From Ophioderma brevispina (taxonomy: Eukaryota; Echinodermata; Ophiuroidea; Amphilepidida; Ophiodermatidae): a DNA stretch of 64,000 bases. This document shows positions 37,701-48,185 of the stretch, piece after piece. The first letter of the stretch is position 1. Each line of letters opens with the position of its first letter. Where the stretch lies: the NCBI GenBank assembly GCA_023653785.1, contig JAMKCH010007259.1, positions 1-64,000 on the forward strand, read 5' to 3'. Under the pieces are notes generated by a model. It made no database searches and had not been told where the DNA came from. It was given only the letters and a program-made list of their open reading frames with translations. Both the position numbers and the translations under genes were made by a program.

Positions 37701-40700
37701 GGAAAAGTCAAGATAGGCCAAATGTGTTAACGCATTAGTGGAATAGGGGTGAGGAGGTCCGGTGGGACCCACACATTTATTTTTGCAAGTTTATCACAAA
37801 CGATATACTTTCATCTCACATTCCTTGTATTGGCTAATAGGCCGCTCTCCGTTTACATGAAAAATTGAAATCATCACCTCTTAAATAGGTTATTAGTGCA
37901 AGTAATTCCTTTGAAGATCAAAGAGAAAGTATAAAATAGTTAAACAGGCAAAAGTTAGTATTTGTCTTTTTAGGTGTTTATATATTCATGTGAGCAACTG
38001 ATGGTGTACCTTCGTCACGCTACTCTAGTTTGAACATGCACTTTAAATAGAATTTAGAAATTCTGGGCAAACTAGCGTTTAGATGACGATAAGGATGTTT
38101 AGATTGTGCGTTTAGGCACTTTTGATGCTTAAATTGTAATCGTTATCCAAGTTTTGATATTTAATGCTAAACGGTCAGCTATCAAACCATAGTTTGTCCA
38201 GAATTTCTAAATACTATTTTTAGATTGAGTATGGAAATTTGAGTAGTAGATACAGATAATAAAACATAAATGTAAATGGGTCCTCTGAATATTGTTCCTA
38301 TTTAACCCGTTTCGAGTCATGTCATTCAATATGCGAGCGTATGAGCGGTACCGCACGCGATATTTTTTAGCATAACGAACCCTGGTATACTCCATACATT
38401 GATTTGTTTCTTTAAACCTATTTTATACAGATTTCACTTACATAATTTCAAATTATAGCACTTGAATTTGGTAACATTATTACCATTCTCATTATTATAA
38501 TGTCATAGGCATAACTGGTAATTTAATATCCTATATTATCACTTTACATCATTATCATTCTGTAATTACTATCATAATTATGTTATTGATTGATTAACAA
38601 ATGAATATCTAAAATCTGAAAGTCTGAAATCTGAAATTGGGGGCTCAGTTTTCTGGAAATGTCCATGCCCCTTTAACCTCGAGACTTACGGTGCAAATTC
38701 ATAAGAAAATACACACTTGTCAACAATTTACAAAATAGTAATTAATTATGTCAATATTAAAATTACATAAAGCACATACGCTATACAAATATTGAAGGGT
38801 AAGATATACTCAAAACAATAAAGTAAATTTGTAGGTCACTTTTTTTTATCATGAGTAACCAAACTGTTTCTTTTTCTTTTTAACTCAACAATTTCTACAT
38901 TACCTGCCAAGTACTCGGGGTTGTTCAGACTTACATGCATGACAAGTCAGGGTCGTGGGGTTCCACCAACATGATCAAGAACTTGACAGAATTCGAACAA
39001 GAGTCAATTTTACTTGGAAAGATACATTCTCGCGTGTACAAGGTAAAATCTCTTGAGGGACTAATAATTGGATCCAATTTGCATTGAAATCCGGGATGGC
39101 TTCTAGGTTCCGTTTATGATGTTTAAATGCGTATCCAGTGGCGGCGTTTTAATTGTTTAACATTTTGCGATAGACCCTCCTCTATAAATAGTCGCTATGA
39201 GTTTTCTGATAAATACTTGAATTTTTGAACTTTCTTTCATTACTTAATATTTGCGTTGATGGTATTAACAACCAATAAATAGTGACTCACATAAAGAGTT
39301 ATTGAGATTAGGCAGTACCATTCTACATGCTGAGATGGATTTACCATTAACACTTAAGTGCCCAAGCTAAAAAACTCCCGTTTAGGGCACAAGGGGGGGG
39401 CCCTAGGCCCACCATCATGATATAACACGTAATGGGGGTCACGTAAGAACCCATACCCACAATAAAAATAAAAATCCGAACTTTTGGACGCTATGACCTA
39501 TGGTCAATTGAAATTGGCACTCTCCGAAAAAAGTGGATCGCCATTCCATCCTCACAACTACAATATAGGTTTTGAAGCCCAAAAATCATGATATCTACTC
39601 AGAATCCAATTAAATAATCATTGCAAAATATAGCCAATTTATACATCTTGGATTGTCTCAGAAACTTCAATTCACCTTGGTCTTTCCCATAGACTTACAC
39701 AGTTAAGAGCACGTCAAACAAAATTAAAATGGATGCTATCAGCATAAAAAGGTTATTGGATCATTATTACTTAATTGCTTGCCTAAGTTATTATCTAATA
39801 AAAAAAACAATAATCACAGTTTAATTACTTAAATTTTTTATTAGTAAAATATCTTGATTTTTTCACTTCCGTTAGTGCCATGGGGGGGGGGGGTTCATAG
39901 GGACCAAACCAAATTATTCTAATGAAGCCGTGGGCGGGTTGAAATATTTTTTGTATCAGGAGAAAGCCGGTTATCAATCAGCAATTAGCAAAAAAACTCC
40001 TTGAAAAATTTGATGCGTAACCGAGAAATCGCAGAAAAAAAAAAAATGTGGGTACTATGGACCCCCCCCCCCCTTTGGGAAACTCAGTGTTAAGATCAAG
40101 CACTTCTACGTAGAAGAATTACACCTAGTTCCGGGACCTAGTTAGCATTGACATCAGGCAATGGTTTATTTATGGCTTGTCATTAAGCAAGTCCGTGCAA
40201 GTTGGGTTATCGCATTTTCTCCCTTTTTTCTAAGCAGAGAGATCAGGACCCTTATTTCACAAACTGTTACGAATCAGGCTTGATCTTAACGTCTGTAATC
40301 CTCTATATAGAATTTGTAAGAACCTCGTGTGATTTTTAAAAAAAATAGGTTGTTTTTTTGTTTTATTATTTGATTAATAAATGTGAGTAAAAGTGATTAC
40401 CTAAATTATTTCATTATGTCATTTGTAACTCACCTTTGATTTCAGGTGGAAGACACTCAATGGGATAACCAGTATGAACATCATTACAGCAGCAATGAGG
40501 TGACCTAGCCACCAAGCTCCCACCCACTGTGGACTTGATGCATCTATTGTCAGGCTAAGATGTAAAAGAAAAGCAACATTTTTCATACTGAGTTAAAGAG
40601 CGATTGTATTTACAATCAATCGCCATTTTGAAGACTTAATGCAGTCGTTATCTAATTTCTAGATTTACATGCGCAATTATGATTTTAAAATGGTAATAAA

Positions 40701-43700
40701 AATAAAACAAGATGAAAATCATACTAGTTAATCATAATTATACAATAAATGGTAGCAAATAACTCAGTGGAAAAGTGTAGGTACATATGTGCCGCCGATA
40801 TGGGTCACATTTTCACCCCTTACTATAACAATGGGTCATTTTTCCCACCATGCTACTATATAAACGGGTCCATTTTCCAATTTTTGGTCGCAATTTACTA
40901 TGAAAATGGGTCAATTTTTTCTGATTTTCGGTAAAATCACAATGAAAATGGTTGATTTTTCCGAATTTCGGAAATGTTACTATGAAAATGGGCCGATTTT
41001 GCGAAGATTACTATGAAATGGTGCGAAATTTCAAAGCCAACTATAGAAATGGGTCGAAATTTCGGGACCAACTATATAAATGGGTCATATTTTTGTACAA
41101 TGTGGTCACTATAAACATGGGTCGATTTTTTTACCCGGCGGACGCACACCTGTACCCAATTTTGGGTCGAGTACCCCCCGGGGGTATTGAACATGGGAGC
41201 GTTCTTGTTTCATAAAATAACTTAATAGTTTCACATATTGCTCATATTTTGGCTATTACATTTTCCTGTTTAAATGATATAGTGGATATATAGGAAACCT
41301 CTATTTCCCTTTCTTATAAAGAATAAGGAAGTCGTCTTTGCTAAAAGGACTTCAGTACAGTTTTAGGTGAAAATGAGGTACAGCAGCTCAGATTCGTGTA
41401 GGTTACGACGGTAAGCCGCTGTGTTACACATGTCATGTCTGGTCAATGTAGCTTTTGTTGGCCCTTGAAGTTGACAAAGGCTTTTCGCTACTGCATTTAG
41501 CTAGTATTATTAAGGAACCATGTCATTTTGAAATGAAAATTCTGTTCACTTTTACGGCATTACAAAATACATAATTAATTTCGTAGCTGGCGAGAGCTAG
41601 TGTTGGAACTCGCACAACCAACTTCACTCTCGTCTTCAGAATCAATATGCTCGCGCTCATGTACTGCAAACACCTGTTCTCAATACCTGTGCAGTCAGGA
41701 TTTAGCTAAATTCTGAGCATTAACACTGAGATGATATGTAGATTGGCGAACTTTCTTTTTAAAATTAAACGGCAGATTTACACATAAGACTGTAAAAAAT
41801 AGACATATCTAGCGTCCATGTTTTTGAAATAAAAGGAAGGATGAGGGGTTTTTCAATTTTTATTTTTATCTCAAAAAAGAGTGAAAATAGCCCTATTTTA
41901 CCATTTAACATTCATTGCAGCAGCTACCCTGCATTAAAAAGGGGAGGTGGCCGTTTTCATTTTCTTCTGTCAGAAAACTAGACGATAAGACCCCCTCTAT
42001 CACAAAACCTGTTTAAAAGTGCTGTAAATTAGGCCAAAAAATTGTTGTATTGGAGTAACGGGCCAGTGCAAAATAGGGTACTACATCAATCATCACACAT
42101 ACTCTATGTAATGTTATTAATATTGATACTTTTGACTCTTATTATTGAAAATCTTAAAGAGAAGTTGCCAAAGTTACACCAGAACACAAAAAACACAAAA
42201 AATATTGAGAAAATCGGTTAAAAATCAGGGTAAAAACAACTTGAAAAATAAGATTTTTGAAAATCCAAAAAAATTATGAAAGGTATACTTTTGTACAGGG
42301 CTTGATTTTCAAAATTAGGGTCGGGCGGGTTACTCCAAAACGACATTTTTTTTGCCTTAGGAAACCTGTAGCCACCCTTTCAAACCCCCAAACATCTTTT
42401 TACTAAAGTACGACTTGACTGAAATGTTTTAATTTCAATTACAATGCTAGATCTTAACCACTATAGGTTTTCCTAGTTAGTTTTAACCCCTTTTCATTAT
42501 ATTTCATATAATGGGTATATAAAGGATATGTGTCGCTGATATGCGTCGCGTTTTCACTCTCTTACTATGACAATATGTCATTTCCGACTTGCTACGGTAA
42601 GAATGGGGTCATTTTTAGTCTATTTTTCTACCAATTTTACTAAAATGGGTCGTTATGTTTATTTCCGTTTTTAGTCTAAGATCAGTAAGCATGGTCCATG
42701 TAAATTTGGGTCGATTTTTCTTCAATTTTTGTTATTTTCCGATATCCGAGTCAACAATATGAATGAGACGTATATTTGCACATGTTCACTGCATATATGG
42801 GCCCACTATGTTTTTACACATTGGAGGCACTACTGTACCCATTTTGTGGCTAGTACCCCATCTTTACCACTTGGTTATCTTCTTGAAAGTACATTGATGA
42901 TTTCCCCCACCCAAAAAAGATATTTGATACTTCTGATTCAAATAATCTCTTTAAGTGTGTCTAATTCAAGAGTTTTACTTTTTACTTATATAAAACCTGC
43001 GATCATCTTTTGAACATCCCGTCGCGTCTCTTCATGTATATCTGTAGTCACAACGGGCATTCCCCAAAATAAAAGTGAACATTTTCCTTGGTTTCCCCTG
43101 CAGTTATCCGTATCCAGAAACTTCAAGAAGGCTGTCTTCCGTGTAGAGTTCAATGACATTGGGAAGAATCACATAAAAAAAAAGGAGCCTATCAAACGTC
43201 GATGAAGTTTAGGAAAAGTGAAATAGCTCACTAGGGGCAAATCTTTTAGAACCTAACAATATCATTACAATTAGGTGCAACGAGAGATTAGGTGTCCCTA
43301 AAAATGTAAAAATTCTGATTTTTGCACTAATGTAAAGCTTTCTATCAAAAATATCCCCATCTGAAATGATTAAGCTGAGAATCAGTTCTCTTGTACAAAA
43401 ATTCTGAAATTTCTAATTTACTTCAGGAGCAAAATACTAAATTCAGCCTATGATTTATATTGAAATTAAGTAAATCAAAATTGCCCTTTGTTTTCACTTT
43501 CCATGTATTTCTGTAGCCAAATAAAAAGGTAAGAAATTTATTGGGAGTCTTATAAATAAGAAATTACTACATATGACACCATTATGTGCCGCAAAATCAG
43601 TCTCTCCTTGCACCTTAAAGTTCTGTAAGTTCATTGATGTCAATTTTAGTCACGACAGTCAGGGCGCATTTTAGGTGAAAGTCAACCTCAAAACTCAATA

Positions 43701-46700
43701 TCAAAAGTTTCATATCATGAATGTCATACTTAGTTTGTCACTAAGACACTTTCCTTTTGGCTAATTCTGGTAGGAATTATGTCTTTCAGTTTAAATGGTG
43801 GATCAATAATAGTTAACTTACACATGTTATACATTCATTGCGTGATGTCCTACTGATGATGCAGGTTTTATATTATTATCGTATTAGTGGAATAATGCAT
43901 GTTGAAACATAGTTGAGATTGGAGATTTGGAAAATTTGATTGAATTTTACAGCCTACCATTTTCAAATTCCCCATAATACATTACAAACCTCGTGATACG
44001 CATGCGTACTTGCATGTGCTTGTGTGACTTGTCTCAACACTTCCCGAGTGTGTCTCTCGCTTTTTCTGTCTTTAATCTTTCTATATCTCTCTGTTACAGT
44101 ACTCCAAGCTCTTGAGAAACCAGCGAACTTCACATTGCATTACGGTAAATAAGGAAAATGTTCACTTTCATTTTGGGAAATGTCCGTTGTGACTATAGAT
44201 ATACATGAAGAGACGCGACGGGATGTTCAAAAGATGATCACAGGTCAAAATGGTCAAGGTTTTATTTAAGTCAGCAAGACTAAAAAGCAAGACTTTGGAT
44301 TTAGGAACACTTAAAGAGATTATTTGAATCAGAAGCATCAAATATTTTTTTTTTTGGAATCCATCAATGTACTTTCAAGATGTTTCATGTTGACGTCTAA
44401 AGAGTTAGTAATGGTCCTTAGTTATAACAGCGGTGATTTGATGCTGAATAAATATTACACCGTAGTTTTATTTTTAAAAACATGCTTTACGACGTTAAAA
44501 TTTTGTACATTAGGTTTTTGTTTCACATTTGAAGACGACGACAGTTTACTTTACACTGTGAGAAATCACCGCAACCTTAAATTACTGACGCGACGGTAAA
44601 ATACTGTCATTTCACACTTTTCTTTATTGAACGTGAAATAACCATTTTCAGCATTAAATATACACTAGACAAGGGTTTAATTAGACTTAGTAGTAAGTGA
44701 TGGCAGAATAACATCAAAAAATAAATGATAAATTTATCGTTTCAAGTATTCTGGATACATCTTCAAACTGCCAGTAAATTACGTAATTTTACGGATTTGG
44801 GATCAGCTTTAAAATCATATTTAATAATTATTTGTTTTAAATTAAACCGGTTTGAACTGATGTGTATTTGTCCAAGGTACTTTCAGGTTTAAAAACATCA
44901 ACAAAAATGTCCATTTGTCAGCAAAGAAAATATAACAAATCTGTAAAATTACAAACATTTACTAAGAGTGTATGTAAATTTACAAACATTTCTAACAGTG
45001 TTTGCCAGTTTTCAGACATCACGTACATGATGTGAACAAGGAATCAGCTTTGACTGGAAACTAATTTTTGATGTGATTAACATGTAATTTCTATTACCTT
45101 GATTTGTCGACTGTTAAAAAATCCGTGAAGAAGTTCAAATTGATACTCCCTATGACAAATCCAATTGCTGGTCCAATGATTGTACACGCAGAGAATATTC
45201 CTATGATTAAATCATATAGCGGTAATCATTAAAAAGTGTAGTCCTTTGGATGGTTTGTCTTATCATGTGTAACGTTTTATGTCTCACGGTCATAACCGGC
45301 GAGTAACACTTAATCGCATTGGTCTAAATTTTTAATTAACGGATATGTTTTAATGTTTGAATAAAATGTTTCAACGGTTTAAATGAAAAGGCAGAAAAGC
45401 AGAATGCTCAGAATGAGCAGAAAAGCAAAATAGGCAGAAACGTAGAACTTGAGCAGAATGGGCAGAAAAGCAGAATGGGCAGAATGAGCATAATGGGCAG
45501 AAAAGCAGAATGAGCAGAAAATTAGAATGGGCAGAATGAGCAGAAAAGCAAAATGGGCAGAAAGCATAATGGGCAGAATTGACCGGCAGAATAAAAAAAG
45601 CAGAGAAGCAGAATGGGCAGAATTGACCGGCAGAATAAAAAAAAAACAGAGAAGCAGAATGGGCAGAATAGGCAGAAAACGCAGAATGATAAGAAAGGCA
45701 GAAAAGGCGTATAAATTGAGCAGAATGGGTAGAATAGGCAGGGAATTCAGAAGTGAAAAGCAGAATAGCAAAATGGGCAGTTTCATTTTATTCTTTTTGA
45801 TTTTTATTTTTTTCTTTTTTTTAATATGTTCATTTGATTTGTTTGTTCGTTTGTTTTTTAAATTTGTTTTATTTGGAATTATTATTTTTTTCCTAGCAGT
45901 TTTTCTGAACATGCCATTTGTTTGTTTCTAACTATTGGTTTTATTTGGACTTTTACTTTATTCCCGGGATTTTTTTAAAATGCAGGTACAACACCTATGC
46001 ATTGTGTTCAGTGGCAAAAAAAGTGAGAACTATGCAAATAATGACATTTTCATAATATTGGAGTTTCAACCACCCCTGCCGTATTATTATTTTCTGCCTA
46101 TTCCGCTCATTCTGCCCAATCTGTTTTTCCTGTCCATTATGCTCATTCTGCTTTTCTGCCCTGCTTTTCTGCCCATTCTGCTCATTCTGCCCATTCTGCT
46201 TTTATGCTCATGATGCCCATTCTGCGTTTCCGCCTTTTCCAACAACCGGTTTAAATGAAAGGAATATCCATTACAATAAGATTGCCTTGCTAGCATAATT
46301 AACTAACAGTGCCCTCTCTGGAGCTCACCATGCGTCGGGTCGCCATGTTTGACATTTGTGACGTTGCTCGGCATTGGCGACGTTGTATGACTTTAAAAAG
46401 TCAATAGATAAAAAAAAACCAGGTGTCTGCGGAATGTCTACGATGCTCCAGATCATTTAATCAGATATTGTGTCCAGCTACTTTCTTCAGGACACACTAT
46501 ATAGTGCATAATCATTATCTCTATTTATCGGATGGCACTTTCGGCTGATCAAAATGGCAGCAATGATAATGAACTTCTTATGTTATTATCAATGAGTGTA
46601 ATTTTTCTGATTGAAAGACATTATTTTTAAACAAAAATGTACATATTAATATTGAAGCATAGATATACGGTATTAGGCTGACACGGACCTTTCGCTTTAA

Positions 46701-47407
46701 CGATATCTCGTTACGCCTTCCTAAAGGTGATTATCCGGTAAGACTTCCGTCATTTAAATGATGGAGATGAATTTATGAAATACAATATATCAAGAGAAAA
46801 ACTGACCTAAATAAAATCCTGCTCTTCTTGTGGAAACGCTCTCGTCTAGGAATGTCACTCCTAACGAATACAGTGCAGGCGCACCAATACCAAAGAGACA
46901 CTGGGCAAATATGAAAAAATACCAGTTCCGAGACAAGGTGGCGATCGAAGTTTGTCCTCCGTTACAGTCTGTACCATTGGAGTTTCCCGGACACAGTTTA
47001 GATGAACTTCCCTGTCCATATTCATAGGGTCCCGTGATAAAATGAGGGATGGTAAAGATGACACTTGCTAGACCAAGAGTGAACATTCCACAGGCCAACC
47101 ATCGTGGCTTACTACCTTGACTGCCAAGGAAAGATACTAAGACGATAACAAATGCAGCTACGATGTCATAAGTCGGTGGAATGAGTCCTGACTGAGAGCT
47201 GGACAGTTGAAATCTCCTCTCGATGCTTGTAATTGCAACGTTTACCAACCCATTACACGTGCTTCCGTGTAAAAGATTATAACAACAAAGAATGATCAAG
47301 AGCCATCGAGCTGAATTACAACAGTTGAGAGACGATGGTCTGAAGCTAAACCAGCCACAATCTGTTCGTCGTCGCCCTCTTATCTCTTGATTGCAGTTGG
47401 AATTCCT
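31512..47407 (-). CDS. SLCO-like: SLCO/OATP family organic anion transporter gene (partial, four exons)
   Basis: A plasma-membrane solute carrier of the major facilitator superfamily. OATPs move bile salts, steroid conjugates, thyroid hormones and other amphipathic anions without sodium. Exons on the minus strand: 47407-46807, 45200-45098, 40554-40434, 31775-31512. All have GT donors and AG acceptors. Exon phases agree for 1-2 (phase 1) and 2-3 (phase 2) and conflict by one base at 3-4. The readable part runs from the CGW motif before TM1 to about TM7. The initiator exon, TM8-12 and the Kazal-like cysteine-rich loop are absent or unrecognised and may lie outside the window. Residue patterns look closest to the SLCO4/5 side of the family, but this is only an impression. 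Introns of 1.6, 4.5 and 8.7 kb are filled with mobile elements. Confidence 0.9.
31790..32826. other. SLCO intron 3 sequence with a perfect 28-base palindrome
   Basis: No exon seen. At 32471-32498 GACTTTCTGTCGTG is followed directly by its exact reverse complement. The stretch 32520-32650 carries a dispersed repeat (TCACTTCAGGTGTGATCTAA) also seen reversed near 56985-57050. Confidence 0.5.
32826..33115 (-). mobile_element. piggyBac-type MITE, copy 2 (truncated)
   Basis: Begins TTAA then AGGTGACCGAGAGATTTCAC. The interior matches copy 1 in reverse (GAAAGCTTTCCATCAAAAAT, CTGAAAGGATTAAGCT, ACGAAATTCAGCCTATGTTT). The far terminus is missing; the match stops near ATATTATTACAG. Confidence 0.75.
33115..35455. 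other. SLCO intron 3 sequence, no exon recognised
   Basis: AT-rich, with an (AAT)n microsatellite at 34636-34702. Short frames on both strands carry no recognisable motif. Confidence 0.4.
34636..34702. repeat. (AAT)n microsatellite
   Basis: Nearly continuous AAT repeats with three AAC interruptions. Confidence 0.95.
35900..36418 (+). CDS. Unrecognised open frame inside the long-TIR element
   Basis: A 172-codon frame from ATG at 35900 to a stop at 36418, the longest uninterrupted frame in this element. It has no motif I recognise: no DDE-like spacing, zinc finger or RT block. Its composition (cysteines at scattered positions, no membrane segment) gives no clue. A competing minus-strand frame (36194-35937) overlaps it. 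It may be a relic of an element protein or chance. The 3' end overlaps a hairpin at 36363-36484. Confidence 0.25.
   Translation: MKREHFKRGRVIFIVYRSRTVTTDLYTMDWLHNSNCILDEWSNGRTELVYRTQYHSRDTCLTEVVSRVHVLETCHPIRANTMSSLNWLDSVGCYVAYPQFNGNKFCINDRLLTACLGSFWMTNMAVSASITKPRFPIHCIGRLHGRSIGYLGQTCLQNNPSMQRIQRNHLQK
36363..36484. repeat. Short inverted repeat (hairpin)
   Basis: CCTCCAGAACAACCCAAGCA...GAATACAA at 36363-36398 pairs with TTGTATTC...TGCTTGGTTGATCTGGAGG at 36448-36482. The arms are about 34 bases with a few mismatches and a loop of about 50 bases. Confidence 0.75.
37060..39390. other. SLCO intron 3 sequence, mostly featureless
   Basis: No exon seen. One hairpin-forming element lies at 38046-38219. 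Confidence 0.4.
38046..38219. mobile_element. Hairpin MITE-like element
   Basis: AATAGAATTTAGAAATTCTG then GGCAAACTA at the left is mirrored by TAGTTTGTCCAGAATTTCTA then AATACTATT at the right, with weaker pairing continuing inward. About 174 bases, no coding content. Confidence 0.6.
39395..40075 (-). repeat. Dispersed repeat D, copy 2 (inverted)
   Basis: Reverse-orientation partner of 27405-28300. It ends in a C(12) run at 40062-40073 where copy 1 has its G(20) run. Confidence 0.75.
40434..40554 (-). CDS. SLCO-like: SLCO/OATP-like transporter, exon 3 (TM5-6 region)
   Basis: The exon encodes LTIDASSPQWVGAWWLGHLI then AAVMMFILVIPLSVFHLKSK. The PxWVGAWWLGFL motif is a hallmark of OATPs at the start of TM6, followed by a hydrophobic span and a short loop. 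The acceptor is CTTAG before 40554 and the donor AAAG|GTGAGT after 40434. The exon starts by completing a serine codon (AG|C) left by exon 2 and ends in phase 0. It is 121 bases: 1 plus 40 codons. Confidence 0.92.
40745..41210. repeat. Degenerate ATGGGTC tandem repeat, array 1
   Basis: Units of the form ACTATRAAAATGGGTC then NATTTTT recur at about 25-45 base spacing, starting with GCCGATATGGGTCACATTTT. The array ends in GACGCACACCTGTACCCAAT then GTACCCCCCGGGGGTA. A diverged second array with the same order lies at 42525-42860. Confidence 0.8.
41215..42525. other. SLCO intron 2 sequence, no exon recognised
   Basis: AT-rich noncoding sequence between the two ATGGGTC arrays. Confidence 0.4.
42525..42860. 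repeat. Degenerate ATGGGTC tandem repeat, array 2
   Basis: Follows array 1 in order: GTCGCTGATATGCGTCGCG, CTCTTACTATGACAATATGT, AATGGGGTCATTTTT, TGGGTCGATTTTTC, then GGAGGCACTACTGTACCCAT and AGTACCCCATC. More diverged than array 1. Confidence 0.65.
42889..44382. mobile_element. Inverted-repeat element with nested MITE
   Basis: The left arm (42889-43090) and right arm (44150-44382) are inverted. Outermost is TCTTGAAAGTACATTGATG, then GATTCAAATAATCTCTTTAA, then GATCATCTTTTGAACATCCC and GTCGCGTCTCTTCATGTATA, and innermost AGTGAACATTTTCCTT. About 1.06 kb separates the arms and contains the piggyBac-type MITE at 43271-43618. No transposase frame seen. It lies within SLCO intron 2. Confidence 0.8.
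43271..43618 (-). mobile_element. piggyBac-type MITE, copy 3 (complete)
   Basis: The left end is TTAGGTGCAACGAGAGATTA and the right end AGTCTCTCCTTGCACC then TTAA. The interior matches copies 1 and 2 (AAAGCTTTCTATCAAAAATA, TGATTAAGCTGAGAA, CTAAATTCAGCCTATG). Insertion into the loop of the larger inverted repeat means it arrived after that element. Confidence 0.8.
45098..45200 (-). CDS. SLCO-like: SLCO/OATP-like transporter, exon 2 (TM4-5 region)
   Basis: The exon encodes IFSACTIIGPAIGFVIGS then INLNFFTDFLTVDKS. The IxGPAxGFxLG motif is strongly conserved in OATP transmembrane segment 4 and directly follows the exon 1 ending RRAGFYLG. The acceptor is ATAG before 45200 and the donor AAG|GTAATAG after 45098. 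It enters in phase 1 (G|GA glycine) and leaves in phase 2 (AG|C serine), matching both neighbours. Length 103 bases. Confidence 0.92.
45372..46262. mobile_element. Foldback element with GCAGAA tandem-repeat arms
   Basis: The left arm (about 45388-45780) is a degenerate tandem array of GCAGAATGGGCAGAAAA-type units. The right arm (about 46096-46238) is the same array inverted (TTCTGCCCATTCTGCTTTTC). Between lie about 300 T-rich bases. The ends are flanked by CAACGGTTTAAATGAAAAGG (45372-45391) and CAACCGGTTTAAATGAAAGG (46243-46262), a likely target-site duplication with two one-base differences. Arms built of tandem subrepeats are the hallmark of foldback elements such as Drosophila FB and, as I recall, sea urchin TU elements. 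Open frames across the arrays are composition artefacts. It sits in SLCO intron 1. Confidence 0.8.
46807..47407 (-). CDS. SLCO-like: SLCO/OATP-like transporter, exon 1 of those readable (TM1-4 region)
   Basis: The exon gives 200 codons. CGWFSFRP (residue 17 on) is the conserved CGW motif ahead of TM1. NGLVNVAITSIERRFQLSS then SQSGLI matches the OATP block between TM1 and TM2. KPRWLACG and IPHFITGPYEY match the TM2-TM3 loop and the conserved PHF. A cysteine pair around GNSNGTDC in an outside loop includes an NGT glycosylation sequon. FGIGAPALYSLGVTFLDES matches the family signature before TM4. The acceptor is TTCAG before 47407 and the donor TTAG|GTCAGT after 46807 (phase 1). An upstream exon with the start codon must exist but was not found between 47408 and 64000. 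Confidence 0.93.
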
Positions 47408-48185
47408 CTGAACATAAGAAAAACAGTTGAAAAAAAGTGTTATAGATAGATAAATAATATAGCTGTTTACCTTAACATGCATGAAAACATTAGCTTATAG
47501 ATTATTTAATTCGACAATCGATAACCAAAATCGATGAGATTCTTTAAACAAAAATGCAAGATTGGGATGAGTTCTGTTCATTTAGGTACTTTTTGTCACT
47601 ATAATATATTCATGTGACAACCAACGCAAACGTTGTATTGGAAGAATTGCATTGTGGGAAGAACACTATACCCCTCTTGGGTTAAGTAGTCGACTGTCTA
47701 CTTTGCACTATCACTTAAATCCGCTCCTGGGTAGGCTTCATCAATCCTTTCAGTTGCCTCCAATTTATATAAGTCAGTATTTCTTAACAAAAGGCAACCC
47801 AATTAAAACGAATGCGCACAATAAGCTAAATATAGTAGTCGCTTTGCTATAACGACCACATTATATTTTTTCCACAGAAATGATTTGACAAATCATTTGT
47901 GTTTGTACAATTGAATAAAGTTTATCACCATTGTAAAACATGTACAAAGAATTCCAAGTCAAGTCTCGCCCTGGGGTTATCTATATCAAAATGTATTCAA
48001 ATCTGTCCATTTAGTCGCGCTGCATGAATAACGCAGACGTCTGGTTCAGTCCGATCAAAACCAGTAATCATTGAACTAGAATTTCGCGGTTCTCGGCTTT
48101 CGCGATTCGTGACGGGGGCTTGTTAGGTTACGTACGGAACCTTATCAGACGTGACCTGCAGTGTTAGTAAACTTTTGTAACCTAC
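47408..48185. other. Upstream of the SLCO exons, nothing recognised
   Basis: No start exon or promoter motif could be supported. GAACCTTATCAGACGTGACC near 48139 recurs as GAACCTTATCAGACGTAACC at 50857, next to a homopolymer junction. Confidence 0.4.

Noticed and set aside
45379..45931. Frames of 177 and 134 codons on opposite strands
   Set aside because: They are made by translating the GCAGAATGGG tandem array and T-rich middle of the foldback element.
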